A stretch of DNA of 33,690 bases from Actinomycetota bacterium (lineage in GTDB: Bacteria; Actinomycetota; Acidimicrobiia; Acidimicrobiales; Ilumatobacteraceae): positions 1-33,690 of the forward strand of contig SXZT01000019.1 in assembly GCA_005787785.1 (NCBI GenBank), given 5' to 3'. Shown here piece after piece: positions 8,334 to 15,903 of this stretch (positions are counted from its first letter, which is position 1; each line of letters starts with the position of its first letter). The notes beneath the pieces are model-generated. The model saw only the letters and a program-made list of their open reading frames with translations. It made no database searches and was not told the origin of the DNA. Both the position numbers and the translations under genes were made by a program.

Positions 8334-8384
8334 TTCACTTCTCGGTGCATGGTGTTGCAAAAAGCGGGTAATTTCACACCGAGA
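8334..8384 (-). repeat. Right arm of the 51-bp inverted repeat flanking the Dabb gene
   Basis: Reverse-complement partner of 7956-8006. It begins immediately below the SDR stop codon (8389-8391) and its far end supplies the purine stretch before the Dabb start. Its own inner stem pairs TTCTCGGTG (8339-8347) with CACCGAGAA (8377-8385). Confidence 0.9.
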
Positions 8385-8388
8385 ACCC

Positions 8389-9135
8389 TTATTGGAGGCC
8401 GGCGTATTGGCCGCCGTCCACGTTCAGGTGTGCGCCGGTGATGTACTTCGCCTGCTCGCTGGCAAAGAACGCGCAGATCTCGCCGAAGTCGGCCGGGTCG
8501 CCGATGAAACCGGCGGGAATCCCGAAGGCCTGTGCCGAGAGCGTATTGCCCGATACATCCCTGATCCGGTCGGTGAGATGGATGCCCGGCTGCACCGAAT
8601 TCACCGTCACTCCTTCGCTTGCCACGTCGCGGGCGAGTGACTTGAGGTAACCCGTCACACCGGCGCGTGCGGTGTTCGAGAGCGCGAGCGTGGCGATCGG
8701 CTGCTTGACCGACACTGAAGTGATCGCGACGATACGACCCCACTTCTGGGCGCGCATGTGCGGCAATGCAACCTGGCACATTCCGATCACCGACAAGAGA
8801 CTCAGTTCGAGCGCGGCTGGATACTTGTCGATCGGTGTGTCAAGAGCGGTCCCGGGCGGCGGCCCGCCGCCATTCGTCACCAGAATGTCGACGCCACCCA
8901 GGGCATCGATTGCCTTCTGCACGAAAGCCATCGCTGTCTCATGTGTCGCAACGTCATGTCGTATACCGACGCATCCATGGCGAACGATTTCGATTGCGTG
9001 CTGTAAACGCTGTTCGTCGCGACCGCAGATCACCACTTTTGCACCGTTGCGTGCAAGGCTGGCAGCCGTCGCAAGACCCAATCCCGCGGTGCCTGCAGCG
9101 ACAACCGCTCTTTTCCCCGAGATACCAAGATCCAT
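8389..9135 (-). CDS. Short-chain dehydrogenase/reductase family protein lacking the Tyr-Lys pair
   Basis: A 248-residue Rossmann-fold protein of classical SDR length. The nucleotide-binding glycine motif is AGTAGLG (14-20), and the usual NNAG is TNGGGPPPG (87-95). The catalytic serine is S140. The expected Y-x3-K is replaced by S153-N-T-A-R157. This S/R form occurs in an SDR subgroup often annotated as 3-oxoacyl-ACP reductase-like, so reductase chemistry should not be assumed. The C-terminal N-V-D-G-G motif is intact. It starts at an ATG six bases after a TAAGGT hexamer, suggesting a leaderless transcript that continues into the Dabb gene. Confidence 0.85.
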   Translation of the reverse strand: MDLGISGKRAVVAAGTAGLGLATAASLARNGAKVVICGRDEQRLQHAIEIVRHGCVGIRHDVATHETAMAFVQKAIDALGGVDILVTNGGGPPPGTALDTPIDKYPAALELSLLSVIGMCQVALPHMRAQKWGRIVAITSVSVKQPIATLALSNTARAGVTGYLKSLARDVASEGVTVNSVQPGIHLTDRIRDVSGNTLSAQAFGIPAGFIGDPADFGEICAFFASEQAKYITGAHLNVDGGQYAGLQ

Positions 9136-9141
9136 GTGCAG

Positions 9142-9147
9142 ACCTTA
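9142..9147 (-). promoter_or_regulatory. Candidate -10 (TAAGGT) of a leaderless SDR transcript
   Basis: On the reverse strand TAAGGT is followed by six bases and then the ATG at 9135. This spacing puts the transcription start at or next to the start codon. Confidence 0.5.
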
Positions 9148-9163
9148 TTCCGTGGCCATTGAG

Positions 9164-9169
9164 TAGGCT
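9164..9169 (+). promoter_or_regulatory. Candidate -10 (TAGGCT) of the FAD oxidoreductase gene
   Basis: TAGGCT lies 38 bases before the ATG at 9208, giving a short leader of about 30 bases that carries a hairpin and a GGTGGGG ribosome binding site. It is divergent from the SDR promoter in the same 72-bp gap. Confidence 0.4.
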
Positions 9170-9177
9170 CATCACAT

Positions 9178-9194
9178 CGGGAGAACGACTCCCG
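9178..9194 (+). promoter_or_regulatory. Leader hairpin just before the ribosome binding site
   Basis: CGGGAG (9178-9183) pairs perfectly with CTCCCG (9189-9194) around AACGA. The ribosome binding site GGTGGGG begins in the last base of the stem. Such placement could control initiation, but no known riboswitch fold is recognised. Confidence 0.4.
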
Positions 9195-9207
9195 GTGGGG
9201 TGAAACA

Positions 9208-10629
9208 ATGGAAAACCCGGCGATTGACCCGCGTCATCTCGACGCCATCGCCGACGCAGATCCGTATCCGTACTGGTACGACGATGCAGACGAGCCCGAT
9301 GCGAACCCGACATTGGTGCGCACCGAGAGTTGCGATCTCTGCATCATTGGCGGCGGTTACACGGGTCTCTGGACGGCCATCATCGCAAAGGAGCGCGACC
9401 CGTCGCGCGACATCATCCTGATCGATGCCCAGCAAGTGGGCTCGGCGGCGAGCGGTCGCAACGGCGGCTTCATGGAGGCGTCGCTCACCCACGGGATAGC
9501 GAACGCCCAGCAGCGCTTTCCCGACGAGATTCCCGTTCTTGAGGAACTCGGCCTCCAAAACCTGAACGAAATCGAAGCGGCCATTCGCCGCTACAACATC
9601 GACTGCGACTTCGAACGTACGGGCGTCATCGACGTCGCAACGACGTTTCATCCAACTTCGTACGGCGACGAAATGCGCGAGGACTTCCAGCAGCTGCGCT
9701 CACTTGGCCACAACGTCGAATGGCTCGACCGCGAGGCGATGCAGGCCCAGATCCACTCACCCACCTACGTCGGCGGACTGTGGCGCAAGGAACGCGCGGC
9801 TCTCGTCGACCCCGCCCGCCTGGCATGGGGACTCAAACGCGTCGCCGAGTCACTCGGTGTCAGAATATTCGAGGACACCAAGGCAACCGCGATCGAACGC
9901 GACGGCGTCGGAGTGCTCGTCGAAACATCGCTCGGTCGCGTCCGCGCCGGCAAGGTTGCGTTGTGCACCAACGCGTTCAAACCACTGCTCAAACGCCTCG
10001 GTCACTACATCGTGCCGGTGTACGACTACTGCATGGTGACCGAACCACTGACCGACAACCAACTCGAATCGATCGGCTGGAAGAATCGCCAGGGACTTTC
10101 CGACATCCCGAACCAGTTCCACTACTACCGACTGACTGCTGACAACCGCATCCTGTGGGGCGGCTATGACGCGGTGTACTACTTCCGCGGAAAAGTGAAC
10201 GCCGAACTCGAGTCGCGACCCGAGTCATGGGCACTTCTCTCGCGTCATTTCTTCGAAACCTTTCCGCAACTCGAGGATGTTCGCTTCAGCCACATGTGGG
10301 GCGGCGCGATTGACACGTGCACCCGCTTCACGGTCTTCTGGGGCCGCGCAATGGGCGGACGCGTTGCCTACGCACTCGGCTACACCGGACTCGGTACCGG
10401 CTCGTCGCGATTCGGCGGCGAGGTGTTGCTCGACCAGCTCGACGGCCGTCGAAGCAAGGCGACATCGACGAAATTCGTCCAGGACAAGCCGCTTCCCTTC
10501 CCACCCGAGCCCTTCCGCTTCATGGGCATCCAGGCCACGCGCTGGTCGATGCGCCGCGAAGACAGGACCGGCAAACGAAACCTCTGGTTGCGCTCGCTCG
10601 ATCGCCTTGGACTCGGTTTCGACTCGTGA
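9208..10629 (+). CDS. FAD-dependent oxidoreductase of the DAO family (PuuB-like amine oxidase)
   Basis: A 473-residue flavoprotein. After about 42 residues of acidic N-terminus comes the dinucleotide-binding motif C-I-I-G-G-G-Y-T-G-L (45-54), then A-S-G-R-N-G-G-F (about 80-87), typical of the glycine oxidase/gamma-glutamylputrescine oxidase branch, and near the C-terminus G-Y-T-G-L-G-T-G, the second FAD-contacting loop. Family members oxidise primary or secondary amines to aldehydes with H2O2 release. The link to a molybdenum hydroxylase, which oxidises aldehydes or heterocycles, is suggestive only. The N- and C-terminal ends are longer than in typical PuuB (about 425 residues). A strong RBS supports the ATG. 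Confidence 0.85.
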   Translation: MENPAIDPRHLDAIADADPYPYWYDDADEPDANPTLVRTESCDLCIIGGGYTGLWTAIIAKERDPSRDIILIDAQQVGSAASGRNGGFMEASLTHGIANAQQRFPDEIPVLEELGLQNLNEIEAAIRRYNIDCDFERTGVIDVATTFHPTSYGDEMREDFQQLRSLGHNVEWLDREAMQAQIHSPTYVGGLWRKERAALVDPARLAWGLKRVAESLGVRIFEDTKATAIERDGVGVLVETSLGRVRAGKVALCTNAFKPLLKRLGHYIVPVYDYCMVTEPLTDNQLESIGWKNRQGLSDIPNQFHYYRLTADNRILWGGYDAVYYFRGKVNAELESRPESWALLSRHFFETFPQLEDVRFSHMWGGAIDTCTRFTVFWGRAMGGRVAYALGYTGLGTGSSRFGGEVLLDQLDGRRSKATSTKFVQDKPLPFPPEPFRFMGIQATRWSMRREDRTGKRNLWLRSLDRLGLGFDS

Positions 10630-10655
10630 GAGTCGGGGAACACAGTTTTGACTCG

Positions 10656-10661
10656 TAGTAT
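10656..10661 (+). promoter_or_regulatory. Candidate -10 (TAGTAT) of a leaderless coxD transcript
   Basis: TAGTAT, six bases, then the GTG start at 10668. No ribosome binding site is present, consistent with a leaderless mRNA. Confidence 0.55.
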
Positions 10662-10667
10662 TTCGTC

Positions 10668-11600
10668 GTGGCCTACCTCAGCGCGGCACCCGAATCGACC
10701 GACATCGTTCGCGACGCACTGATCGCCCACGACTATCTGGTGGACGAGGGTCTCACGACCGCGGTGTTCCTCGCACTCACGCTGCAGAGGCCACTGCTGC
10801 TCGAAGGTGAAGCCGGCGTCGGCAAGACCGAGCTCGCCAAGGTCCTCGCCGAGGCGCGCGGCAGTGACCTCATCCGCCTGCCGTGCTACGAGGGCATCGA
10901 CGCCGCACAAGCGGTCTACGACTGGGACTACGCCCGTCAGTTGCTGCACCTGCGCGCCGCCGAGGCGTCAGGTGAGGCTGCCGGTGCGGGAACGAAAGCC
11001 CTCGAATCACAGCTCTACAGCGAGCAGTTTCTCCTCAAGAGGGCGTTGCTGCGCGCCATCGAGCCAACAACCGGTGCCTCGCCCGTTCTGCTCATCGATG
11101 AAATCGACCGTGCCGACGACGAGTTCGAGGCGTACCTCCTCGAGGTCCTCTCCGACTTCCAGATCACGGTGCCGGAACTCGGTACATTCCGCGCACAGAA
11201 CCCACCCGTCGTCATCCTCACTTCGAACCGCACACGTGACGTGCACGATGCATTGAAGCGCCGTTGCCTGTACCACTGGGTCGAGCATCCGACTTTCGAT
11301 CGTGAAGTCGCCATTGTGAAACTGCGCGTGCCGGGTGTCGGCGTCAACCTCGCCCGCCAGGTTTCCGGTGCGGTCGAAGCGTTGCGGGCACTCCAACTGT
11401 ACAAGCCACCGGGTATTGCCGAAACGATCGACTGGGCCGCCGCGCTCGGCCGACTCGGCACCACCGAACTGAACGACGAGGTCGTCGAAGTCACCCTCGG
11501 CACCGTGCTGAAGTACCGCGAAGACCACGAGCGCGTGCGCGAGACCGGTGTCGCCGCTCTCGTCAAGCAGGCACTCGAACGTGGCGCTTTCCACGGCTGA
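10668..11600 (+). CDS. coxD: MoxR-type AAA+ ATPase (CoxD family)
   Basis: A 310-residue AAA+ protein with Walker A G-E-A-G-V-G-K-T at 47-54, Walker B V-L-L-I-D-E-I-D at 140-147, sensor 1 T-S-N at 185-187 and arginine-finger candidates R198/R199. In Oligotropha carboxidovorans CoxD is a membrane-associated chaperone needed to sulfurate the molybdenum centre. MoxR proteins usually act together with a von Willebrand A partner, here the overlapping coxE gene. The product is encoded from a GTG. The downstream gene overlaps it by 20 bases, so expression is coupled. Confidence 0.9.
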   Translation: MAYLSAAPESTDIVRDALIAHDYLVDEGLTTAVFLALTLQRPLLLEGEAGVGKTELAKVLAEARGSDLIRLPCYEGIDAAQAVYDWDYARQLLHLRAAEASGEAAGAGTKALESQLYSEQFLLKRALLRAIEPTTGASPVLLIDEIDRADDEFEAYLLEVLSDFQITVPELGTFRAQNPPVVILTSNRTRDVHDALKRRCLYHWVEHPTFDREVAIVKLRVPGVGVNLARQVSGAVEALRALQLYKPPGIAETIDWAAALGRLGTTELNDEVVEVTLGTVLKYREDHERVRETGVAALVKQALERGAFHG

Positions 11601-12729
11601 CCCGGTTGCCTCGCCCAACGAGGCCGAGGCGATGGCTGTTGCTTTCGCGCGCGTGTTGCGTGGGGTCGGCATTGTCGCGCCGGTCGACAGCGTCGTCGCG
11701 TTCGTCAATGCATTGCATCGTCTCGGTATCGACGACCGTAGCAACGTGTACTGGGCGGGTCGTGCGACGCTCGTGCGACGGCCCGAAGAGTTCAACTCCT
11801 TCGACCGTGCATTCGCAGTCTTCTGGGATGCTCGCGCAGCGAACGTGACCGACACGGTGACCGAGACCATTCGCATCGCTCTCGCCACCGATGATGGCGA
11901 AGAAGCCGACGACAACGGATCCACGGCGCACAATGAAGCCGACATCACCCTCACCTTGCGTTGGTCGGCGACGGAAGCATTGCGCGAAAAAGACTTCGCA
12001 GAGTATTCCGACGACGAGTTGTATTTGGCCCGGGAGCTGATGTCACGCCTGCGCCTTGCGGGTCCGCGACGACGTTCGCTTCGACTGCGCGCGGCGCACG
12101 GCACCCACACCATCCCCGACCTTCGCCGCACGGTGCGCGCTTCGCTGCGATCGGGTGGCGAGCCCGTTCGTCGTCACTGGCGACGCCCCGACGACAAACT
12201 GCGTCGGCTTGTTCTGCTTCTCGACATCTCCGGATCGATGGAGCCCTATTCGCGGGCCTTTCTGCGTTTCGTACACGCGGCGGTCGCAGGTCGCCAGCGC
12301 GTCGAGGCGTTCACGTTCGGCACGCGGCTCACACGCCTCACGAAGGAGCTGTCCACGCGCAATCCCGACGAGGCGATCACCCGCGCGTCGCGCAACGTCT
12401 CCGATTGGAGCGGCGGCACGCGTCTCGGTGACTGTCTGCGGACATTCAACGACGAATGGGGCGTGCGTGGTCTCGCCCGCGGGTCGATCGTCGTCATCCT
12501 GTCCGACGGCTGGGACCGCGGAAATCCCGACCTTCTCGGTGCCGAAATGCAGCGGCTGCACCGCGCCGCCTTCCGCACCATCTGGGTCAACCCCCTCAAG
12601 GTGACAAAGGGCTATGCCCCTCTCGCCAAGGGCATGGCCGCCGCGTTGCCGCACGTCGACGACTTCGTCGAGGGCCACTCCATCGACGCACTCGACCGCC
12701 TCTGTCGCGCCATCTCACGTCTCGACTGA
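11581..12729 (+). CDS. coxE: Von Willebrand A domain protein (CoxE family)
   Basis: A 382-residue protein with an N-terminal helical region and a C-terminal VWA domain. The metal-ion-dependent adhesion site is complete: D-I-S-G-S at 215-219, T280 in G-G-T-R-L and D309 in L-S-D-G-W-D. CoxE works with CoxD and CoxF in maturing the metal centre of CO dehydrogenase; in form I enzymes this includes copper insertion. The GTG at 11581 is preferred, overlapping coxD by 20 bases; the ATG at 11548 would overlap by more than 50 bases and adds a tail unlike the family. Confidence 0.88.
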   Translation: MALSTADPVASPNEAEAMAVAFARVLRGVGIVAPVDSVVAFVNALHRLGIDDRSNVYWAGRATLVRRPEEFNSFDRAFAVFWDARAANVTDTVTETIRIALATDDGEEADDNGSTAHNEADITLTLRWSATEALREKDFAEYSDDELYLARELMSRLRLAGPRRRSLRLRAAHGTHTIPDLRRTVRASLRSGGEPVRRHWRRPDDKLRRLVLLLDISGSMEPYSRAFLRFVHAAVAGRQRVEAFTFGTRLTRLTKELSTRNPDEAITRASRNVSDWSGGTRLGDCLRTFNDEWGVRGLARGSIVVILSDGWDRGNPDLLGAEMQRLHRAAFRTIWVNPLKVTKGYAPLAKGMAAALPHVDDFVEGHSIDALDRLCRAISRLD

Positions 12730-12735
12730 CGCCCG

Positions 12736-12741
12736 TACACT
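12736..12741 (+). promoter_or_regulatory. Candidate -10 (TACACT) of an internal leaderless promoter for coxF
   Basis: TACACT, seven bases, then the ATG at 12749, all within the 19-bp gap after coxE. There is no ribosome binding site, so coxF may have its own transcript. Confidence 0.45.
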
Positions 12742-12748
12742 TCACCCC

Positions 12749-13891
12749 ATGCGCGATCTTCTCCCCGAGTTCGCGGCCTGGCGCCGCAACGGCGAACGTT
12801 TCGCCATCGCACGCGTCGTCGACATCGAAGGCTCGGGGCCGCGCGAACCCGGCGCAGCCATGGCCGTCAGCGCATCGGGTCAGGTCGTTGGTTCGGTCAG
12901 CGGCGGATGCGTCGAAGGTGCCGTCGTATCCGAGGCGCTCGCGATTCTCGCCGGTGAGGCCCCGTCACGCGTCGTCACGTTCGGCTACTCCGACGACGAG
13001 GCATTCGCCGTCGGCCTCACCTGTGGCGGCACCATTCATCTCTTCATCCAGCCCGCCGACAACCTCGTCGACATCGGAACCGGAACCGCCGCACTCGACA
13101 CTCTCGACGCGCGCATCCGAACGCATGAACCGGTCGCCATCGCAACCGTCATCGACGGACCGCACACAGGTGCCACGATGCTCGTCGCCTCGGGCGAAAG
13201 ACCGAGCGGCTCGCTCGGCAACGCCGAACTCGACCGCATCGTTGTGCGCGATGCACTCGGCGAACTCGAAGCAGGCACCACGGGCATCCGCCACTACGGA
13301 CCCGAGGGTCAAACCACCCCGGAAGACCTGGTCGACGCGCCGACGGTCAAGGTGTTCATCGAGAGCTTTGCGCCCGCGCCACAAATGTGGGTCTTCGGTG
13401 CGGTCGACTTCACCGCGGCACTCGCGCGTGTCGCCAAGATCCTCGGGTACCGCGTCACGGTCTGCGATGCGCGAGAGATCTTCGCCACGCGGCGGCGCTT
13501 CCCCATGGCCGACAACGTGGTCGTGTCATGGCCGGGCGACCTGTTCGCCGCCGAGGGCAAGACGCTCGGCCCGCGCGACGCGGTCTGCATCCTCACCCAC
13601 GATGCGAAGTTCGACGTTCCCGCCGTTCAAGGCGCACTCGCCACTCGCGTCGGCTACATCGGGGTGATGGGATCACGAAAAACCCACACCAAGCGGCTCG
13701 AACGCCTGGCCGGAGCCGGCGTCACGAACCCCGGCGACCTGTCACGTCTGATGTCCCCGATCGGCCTGGACCTCGGTGCACGCACGCCGGAGGAAACCGC
13801 CATCTCGATCTGCGCCGAAATCATCGCACGCCGCACGGGTCGCAATGCTCCGTCGCTGCGCGACTCAAGCGGTCCGATTCACACGAACTAG
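12749..13891 (+). CDS. coxF: XdhC/CoxI-family maturation factor (CoxF)
   Basis: A 380-residue two-domain protein. The N-terminal XdhC_CoxI domain has G-S-G-P-R-E-P-G-A (28-36), S-G-G-C-V-E-G (51-57) and C-G-G (92-94). The C-terminal Rossmann-like XdhC_C domain starts near residue 210 and includes M-G-S-R-K-T and the end motif G-L-D-L-G-A-R-T-P-E-E-T-A. XdhC proteins bind the molybdenum cofactor and protect or sulfurate it before insertion; CoxF is required for the copper-containing site in Oligotropha. The stop overlaps the stop of the convergent NlpC/P60 gene by four bases (CTAG). Confidence 0.9.
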   Translation: MRDLLPEFAAWRRNGERFAIARVVDIEGSGPREPGAAMAVSASGQVVGSVSGGCVEGAVVSEALAILAGEAPSRVVTFGYSDDEAFAVGLTCGGTIHLFIQPADNLVDIGTGTAALDTLDARIRTHEPVAIATVIDGPHTGATMLVASGERPSGSLGNAELDRIVVRDALGELEAGTTGIRHYGPEGQTTPEDLVDAPTVKVFIESFAPAPQMWVFGAVDFTAALARVAKILGYRVTVCDAREIFATRRRFPMADNVVVSWPGDLFAAEGKTLGPRDAVCILTHDAKFDVPAVQGALATRVGYIGVMGSRKTHTKRLERLAGAGVTNPGDLSRLMSPIGLDLGARTPEETAISICAEIIARRTGRNAPSLRDSSGPIHTN

Positions 13892-14622
13892 TCGAGAGGT
13901 GACGGATCCGCGAACTTGACGTTCGGCGATTCCCTCCAGTTGATCGGCCCCACACGTACACCCAGGTTGGGCCGCGCGGAGTGCAAGACGATGTCACCCA
14001 CACCGAGATAGATCATCGTGTGGCCCGGGTACCCGACGATGTCGCCGGCACGTGCCGCCTCGCGCGACACGGTGCGCGACTGGTCAATTTGTCGGTCCGA
14101 CTTCAGCGGCAGCGTCACGCCCGATTTTGCCCATGCATAGGCGACGAGACCGGAACAGTCGAGGCCCTTTTTCGGATTGTCCGAACCGAACAGGTACCCG
14201 GTGCCGAGTGTCGTCATGCCGACAAGGATGGCCTTCTGATGCCGCGATGACGTTGACTGCCAGGCTTCGAACATTTCGGCGCGTGACACGAACGTGCGCG
14301 TAGCGACAATCGACACCACTGCCGCCAAAGCACTCTGATAACGGTCCGCCATCTTCGGATCACTCGATGCGATGGAGCCCTCGTAGGCCGCCAATGCCAC
14401 GACGGCGCGGTCCTTCAACACGTCGTGACGGGGCAGGCCTTCCTTCGTCATCATCTGCGGCGAACGCCAGGTCGTGTGCACGACCGATGGCGGCACGATG
14501 ACCGCACCGCGGCCGGCATGCACCGGGGATGCACCGAAAGTGACCGGCATCGTGGCACCGACGAGCACCGCAGCGACCAACCCGTGCCGGAGCCTCCGGC
14601 GGCGCACGAACTTTCGTTCCAT
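13888..14622 (-). CDS. Secreted NlpC/P60 cell-wall hydrolase
   Basis: A 244-residue exported protein. A signal peptide (R-rich start, hydrophobic core about 14-30, likely cut after V-H-A near residue 36) is followed by about 100 residues of unassigned helical sequence and the NlpC/P60 domain. The catalytic cysteine is C156 in L-D-C-S-G-L; H201 in G-H-T-M-I-Y-L-G is the histidine and H214 the likely third residue. Such enzymes cleave peptide bonds in peptidoglycan stems. It lies against the cox genes on the opposite strand and is probably unrelated. The ATG at 14622 is chosen over GTG 14625 because it is seven bases from a TAGTTT hexamer. Confidence 0.88.
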   Translation of the reverse strand: MERKFVRRRRLRHGLVAAVLVGATMPVTFGASPVHAGRGAVIVPPSVVHTTWRSPQMMTKEGLPRHDVLKDRAVVALAAYEGSIASSDPKMADRYQSALAAVVSIVATRTFVSRAEMFEAWQSTSSRHQKAILVGMTTLGTGYLFGSDNPKKGLDCSGLVAYAWAKSGVTLPLKSDRQIDQSRTVSREAARAGDIVGYPGHTMIYLGVGDIVLHSARPNLGVRVGPINWRESPNVKFADPSPLD

Positions 14623-14629
14623 CACTACA

Positions 14630-14635
14630 AAACTA
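14630..14635 (-). promoter_or_regulatory. Candidate -10 (TAGTTT) of a leaderless NlpC/P60 transcript
   Basis: On the reverse strand TAGTTT is followed by seven bases and the ATG at 14622. Confidence 0.5.
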
Positions 14636-14674
14636 CCGATGCGAAGTGGTGGTCACGACACTTTCGGGGCAGGC

Positions 14675-14680
14675 TAGAGC
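14675..14680 (+). promoter_or_regulatory. Possible -10 (TAGAGC) for the MobA-like gene
   Basis: TAGAGC is seven bases before GTG 14688. The last base departs from the TAnnnT pattern, so support is weaker than for the other leaderless candidates. It is divergent from the NlpC/P60 promoter. Confidence 0.3.
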
Positions 14681-14687
14681 CGTGATC

Positions 14688-15254
14688 GTGGCCCTCGTCC
14701 TCGCTGCCGGCGCAGGTTCACGGTTCCGCGCTGATCAACACAAACTTCTTTCGTCTTTGCGCGGCACACGGGTCATTGACCACTCCGTTGCCGCCGTTCG
14801 CTCGGCGATCTCCGAGGGTGCCCCGATCGATCGCATCATCGTCGTGTCGGGTGCGGTACCCCTCGACCCGCTGCCCGCAGACGTGCTCCTCGTCCACAAC
14901 CCGAACTGGGCCGACGGCCAGGCGACCTCACTTGCGGTCGGCATCGACGTCGCGACGACACTCGGCGCCGACGCCGTCGTCGTCGGTCTCGGTGATCAGC
15001 CATTCATCGACCCCGCCGCGTGGCGCGCCGTCGCCGCGTCCCGTGCCACCATCGCGGTCGCCACGTATTCCGGCTCTGCCACCCGCACCCCCGCCCTCAT
15101 CCGCCGCGAAGCGTGGGAACACCTCCCGAAAACGGGCGACTTTGGCGCACGTCACCTCATCTCCAGTCGCCCCGAACTGGTCGAGCCAGTACCCTGCTCA
15201 GGTAGCCCCGCAGACATCGACACGATCGAGGATCTCGAATCATGGAACCCCTGA
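14688..15254 (+). CDS. MobA/MocA-like nucleotidyltransferase, probably molybdenum-cofactor cytidylyltransferase
   Basis: A 188-residue NTP-transferase-fold protein. It begins ALVLAAGAGSRFRADQHKLL, the NTP-binding loop; further on are G-L-G-D-Q-P-F-I, which matches the G-D-x-P-x-(V/I) metal site, and the closing D-I-D-T-I-E-D-L. MocA-type enzymes attach CMP to the molybdenum cofactor to make the MCD form used by CO-dehydrogenase and xanthine-dehydrogenase-type enzymes, which fits its place between coxF and coxG. Position rather than sequence favours MocA over MobA. GTG 14682 is an alternative start. It overlaps coxG by 13 bases. Confidence 0.82.
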   Translation: MALVLAAGAGSRFRADQHKLLSSLRGTRVIDHSVAAVRSAISEGAPIDRIIVVSGAVPLDPLPADVLLVHNPNWADGQATSLAVGIDVATTLGADAVVVGLGDQPFIDPAAWRAVAASRATIAVATYSGSATRTPALIRREAWEHLPKTGDFGARHLISSRPELVEPVPCSGSPADIDTIEDLESWNP

Positions 15255-15886
15255 ACCACACTTTTTCCGTCCCCGTGCCGATCGCAGAGGCATGGAACGT
15301 TCTCACCAACGTTGAGCTCATTGCACCGTGCCTTCCCGGTGCACAGTTGCAGGAAATCGAAGGCGAGACGTACCGCGGTGCCGTCAAAGTGAAAGTCGGC
15401 CCGATTCAAGCGCAGTTCAAGGGCCAGGCTTCGTTCGTCGAAAAGGATGACGTCAACTACAAGGTCGTGCTGAAGGGTGAAGGCCGCGACACCGGCGGCA
15501 AGGGCAACGCATCGGCGGTCATAACCGCCCAACTGACCGCCATCGACGCAGCCTCGACGCAAGTCAACGTCAACACCGATCTTTCGATCACCGGCAAGGT
15601 TGCACAGTTCGGCCGTGGCGCACTCGCTGACGTCAGCGACAAACTGCTCGCGCAGTTCTCCGACAACCTGAACAACCTCATCGCATCGGAACCTGCGGCC
15701 GCTGCACCTGCGCCCGAGGTGGCACCCACGACCGAAACCGACCAGCCCGTCGTTCGCAAGATCGATGGTCCCGAGGCCACGCCGATCAACCTGATCGAAG
15801 CCGCCGGTGGCACCATCGTCAAGCGCGCGCTGCCCGTCGTTGCCGGTGTCGTGGTGTTGGTGCTCCTTCTCATCGCGATCCTCTGA
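15242..15886 (+). CDS. coxG: CoxG-like SRPBCC protein with C-terminal membrane anchor
   Basis: A 214-residue protein. Residues 1-150 form a CoxG/SRPBCC (START-like) domain starting H-T-F-S-V-P-V-P-I and including C-L-P-G-A, the usual CoxG signature. A Pro/Ala-rich linker (about 153-195) is followed by a single hydrophobic segment at 197-214. In Oligotropha CoxG helps recruit CO dehydrogenase to the membrane; more recent work on mycobacterial CoxG points to quinone binding and transport to the enzyme. The anchor at the C-terminus fits either role. It is the last gene of the cox block. Confidence 0.9.
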   Translation: MEPLNHTFSVPVPIAEAWNVLTNVELIAPCLPGAQLQEIEGETYRGAVKVKVGPIQAQFKGQASFVEKDDVNYKVVLKGEGRDTGGKGNASAVITAQLTAIDAASTQVNVNTDLSITGKVAQFGRGALADVSDKLLAQFSDNLNNLIASEPAAAAPAPEVAPTTETDQPVVRKIDGPEATPINLIEAAGGTIVKRALPVVAGVVVLVLLLIAIL

Positions 15887-15903
15887 CCAGTCGCGAGACC
15901 CAC

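Noticed and set aside
7956-8384. Insertion sequence ended by the inverted repeats
   Set aside because: The enclosed gene is a Dabb protein, not a transposase, and no target-site duplication is visible; kept only as an unexplained repeat pair.
13888-13891. CTAG overlap of the two convergent stop codons as a regulatory site
   Set aside because: The palindromic CTAG simply provides a stop on both strands; nothing further supports a function.
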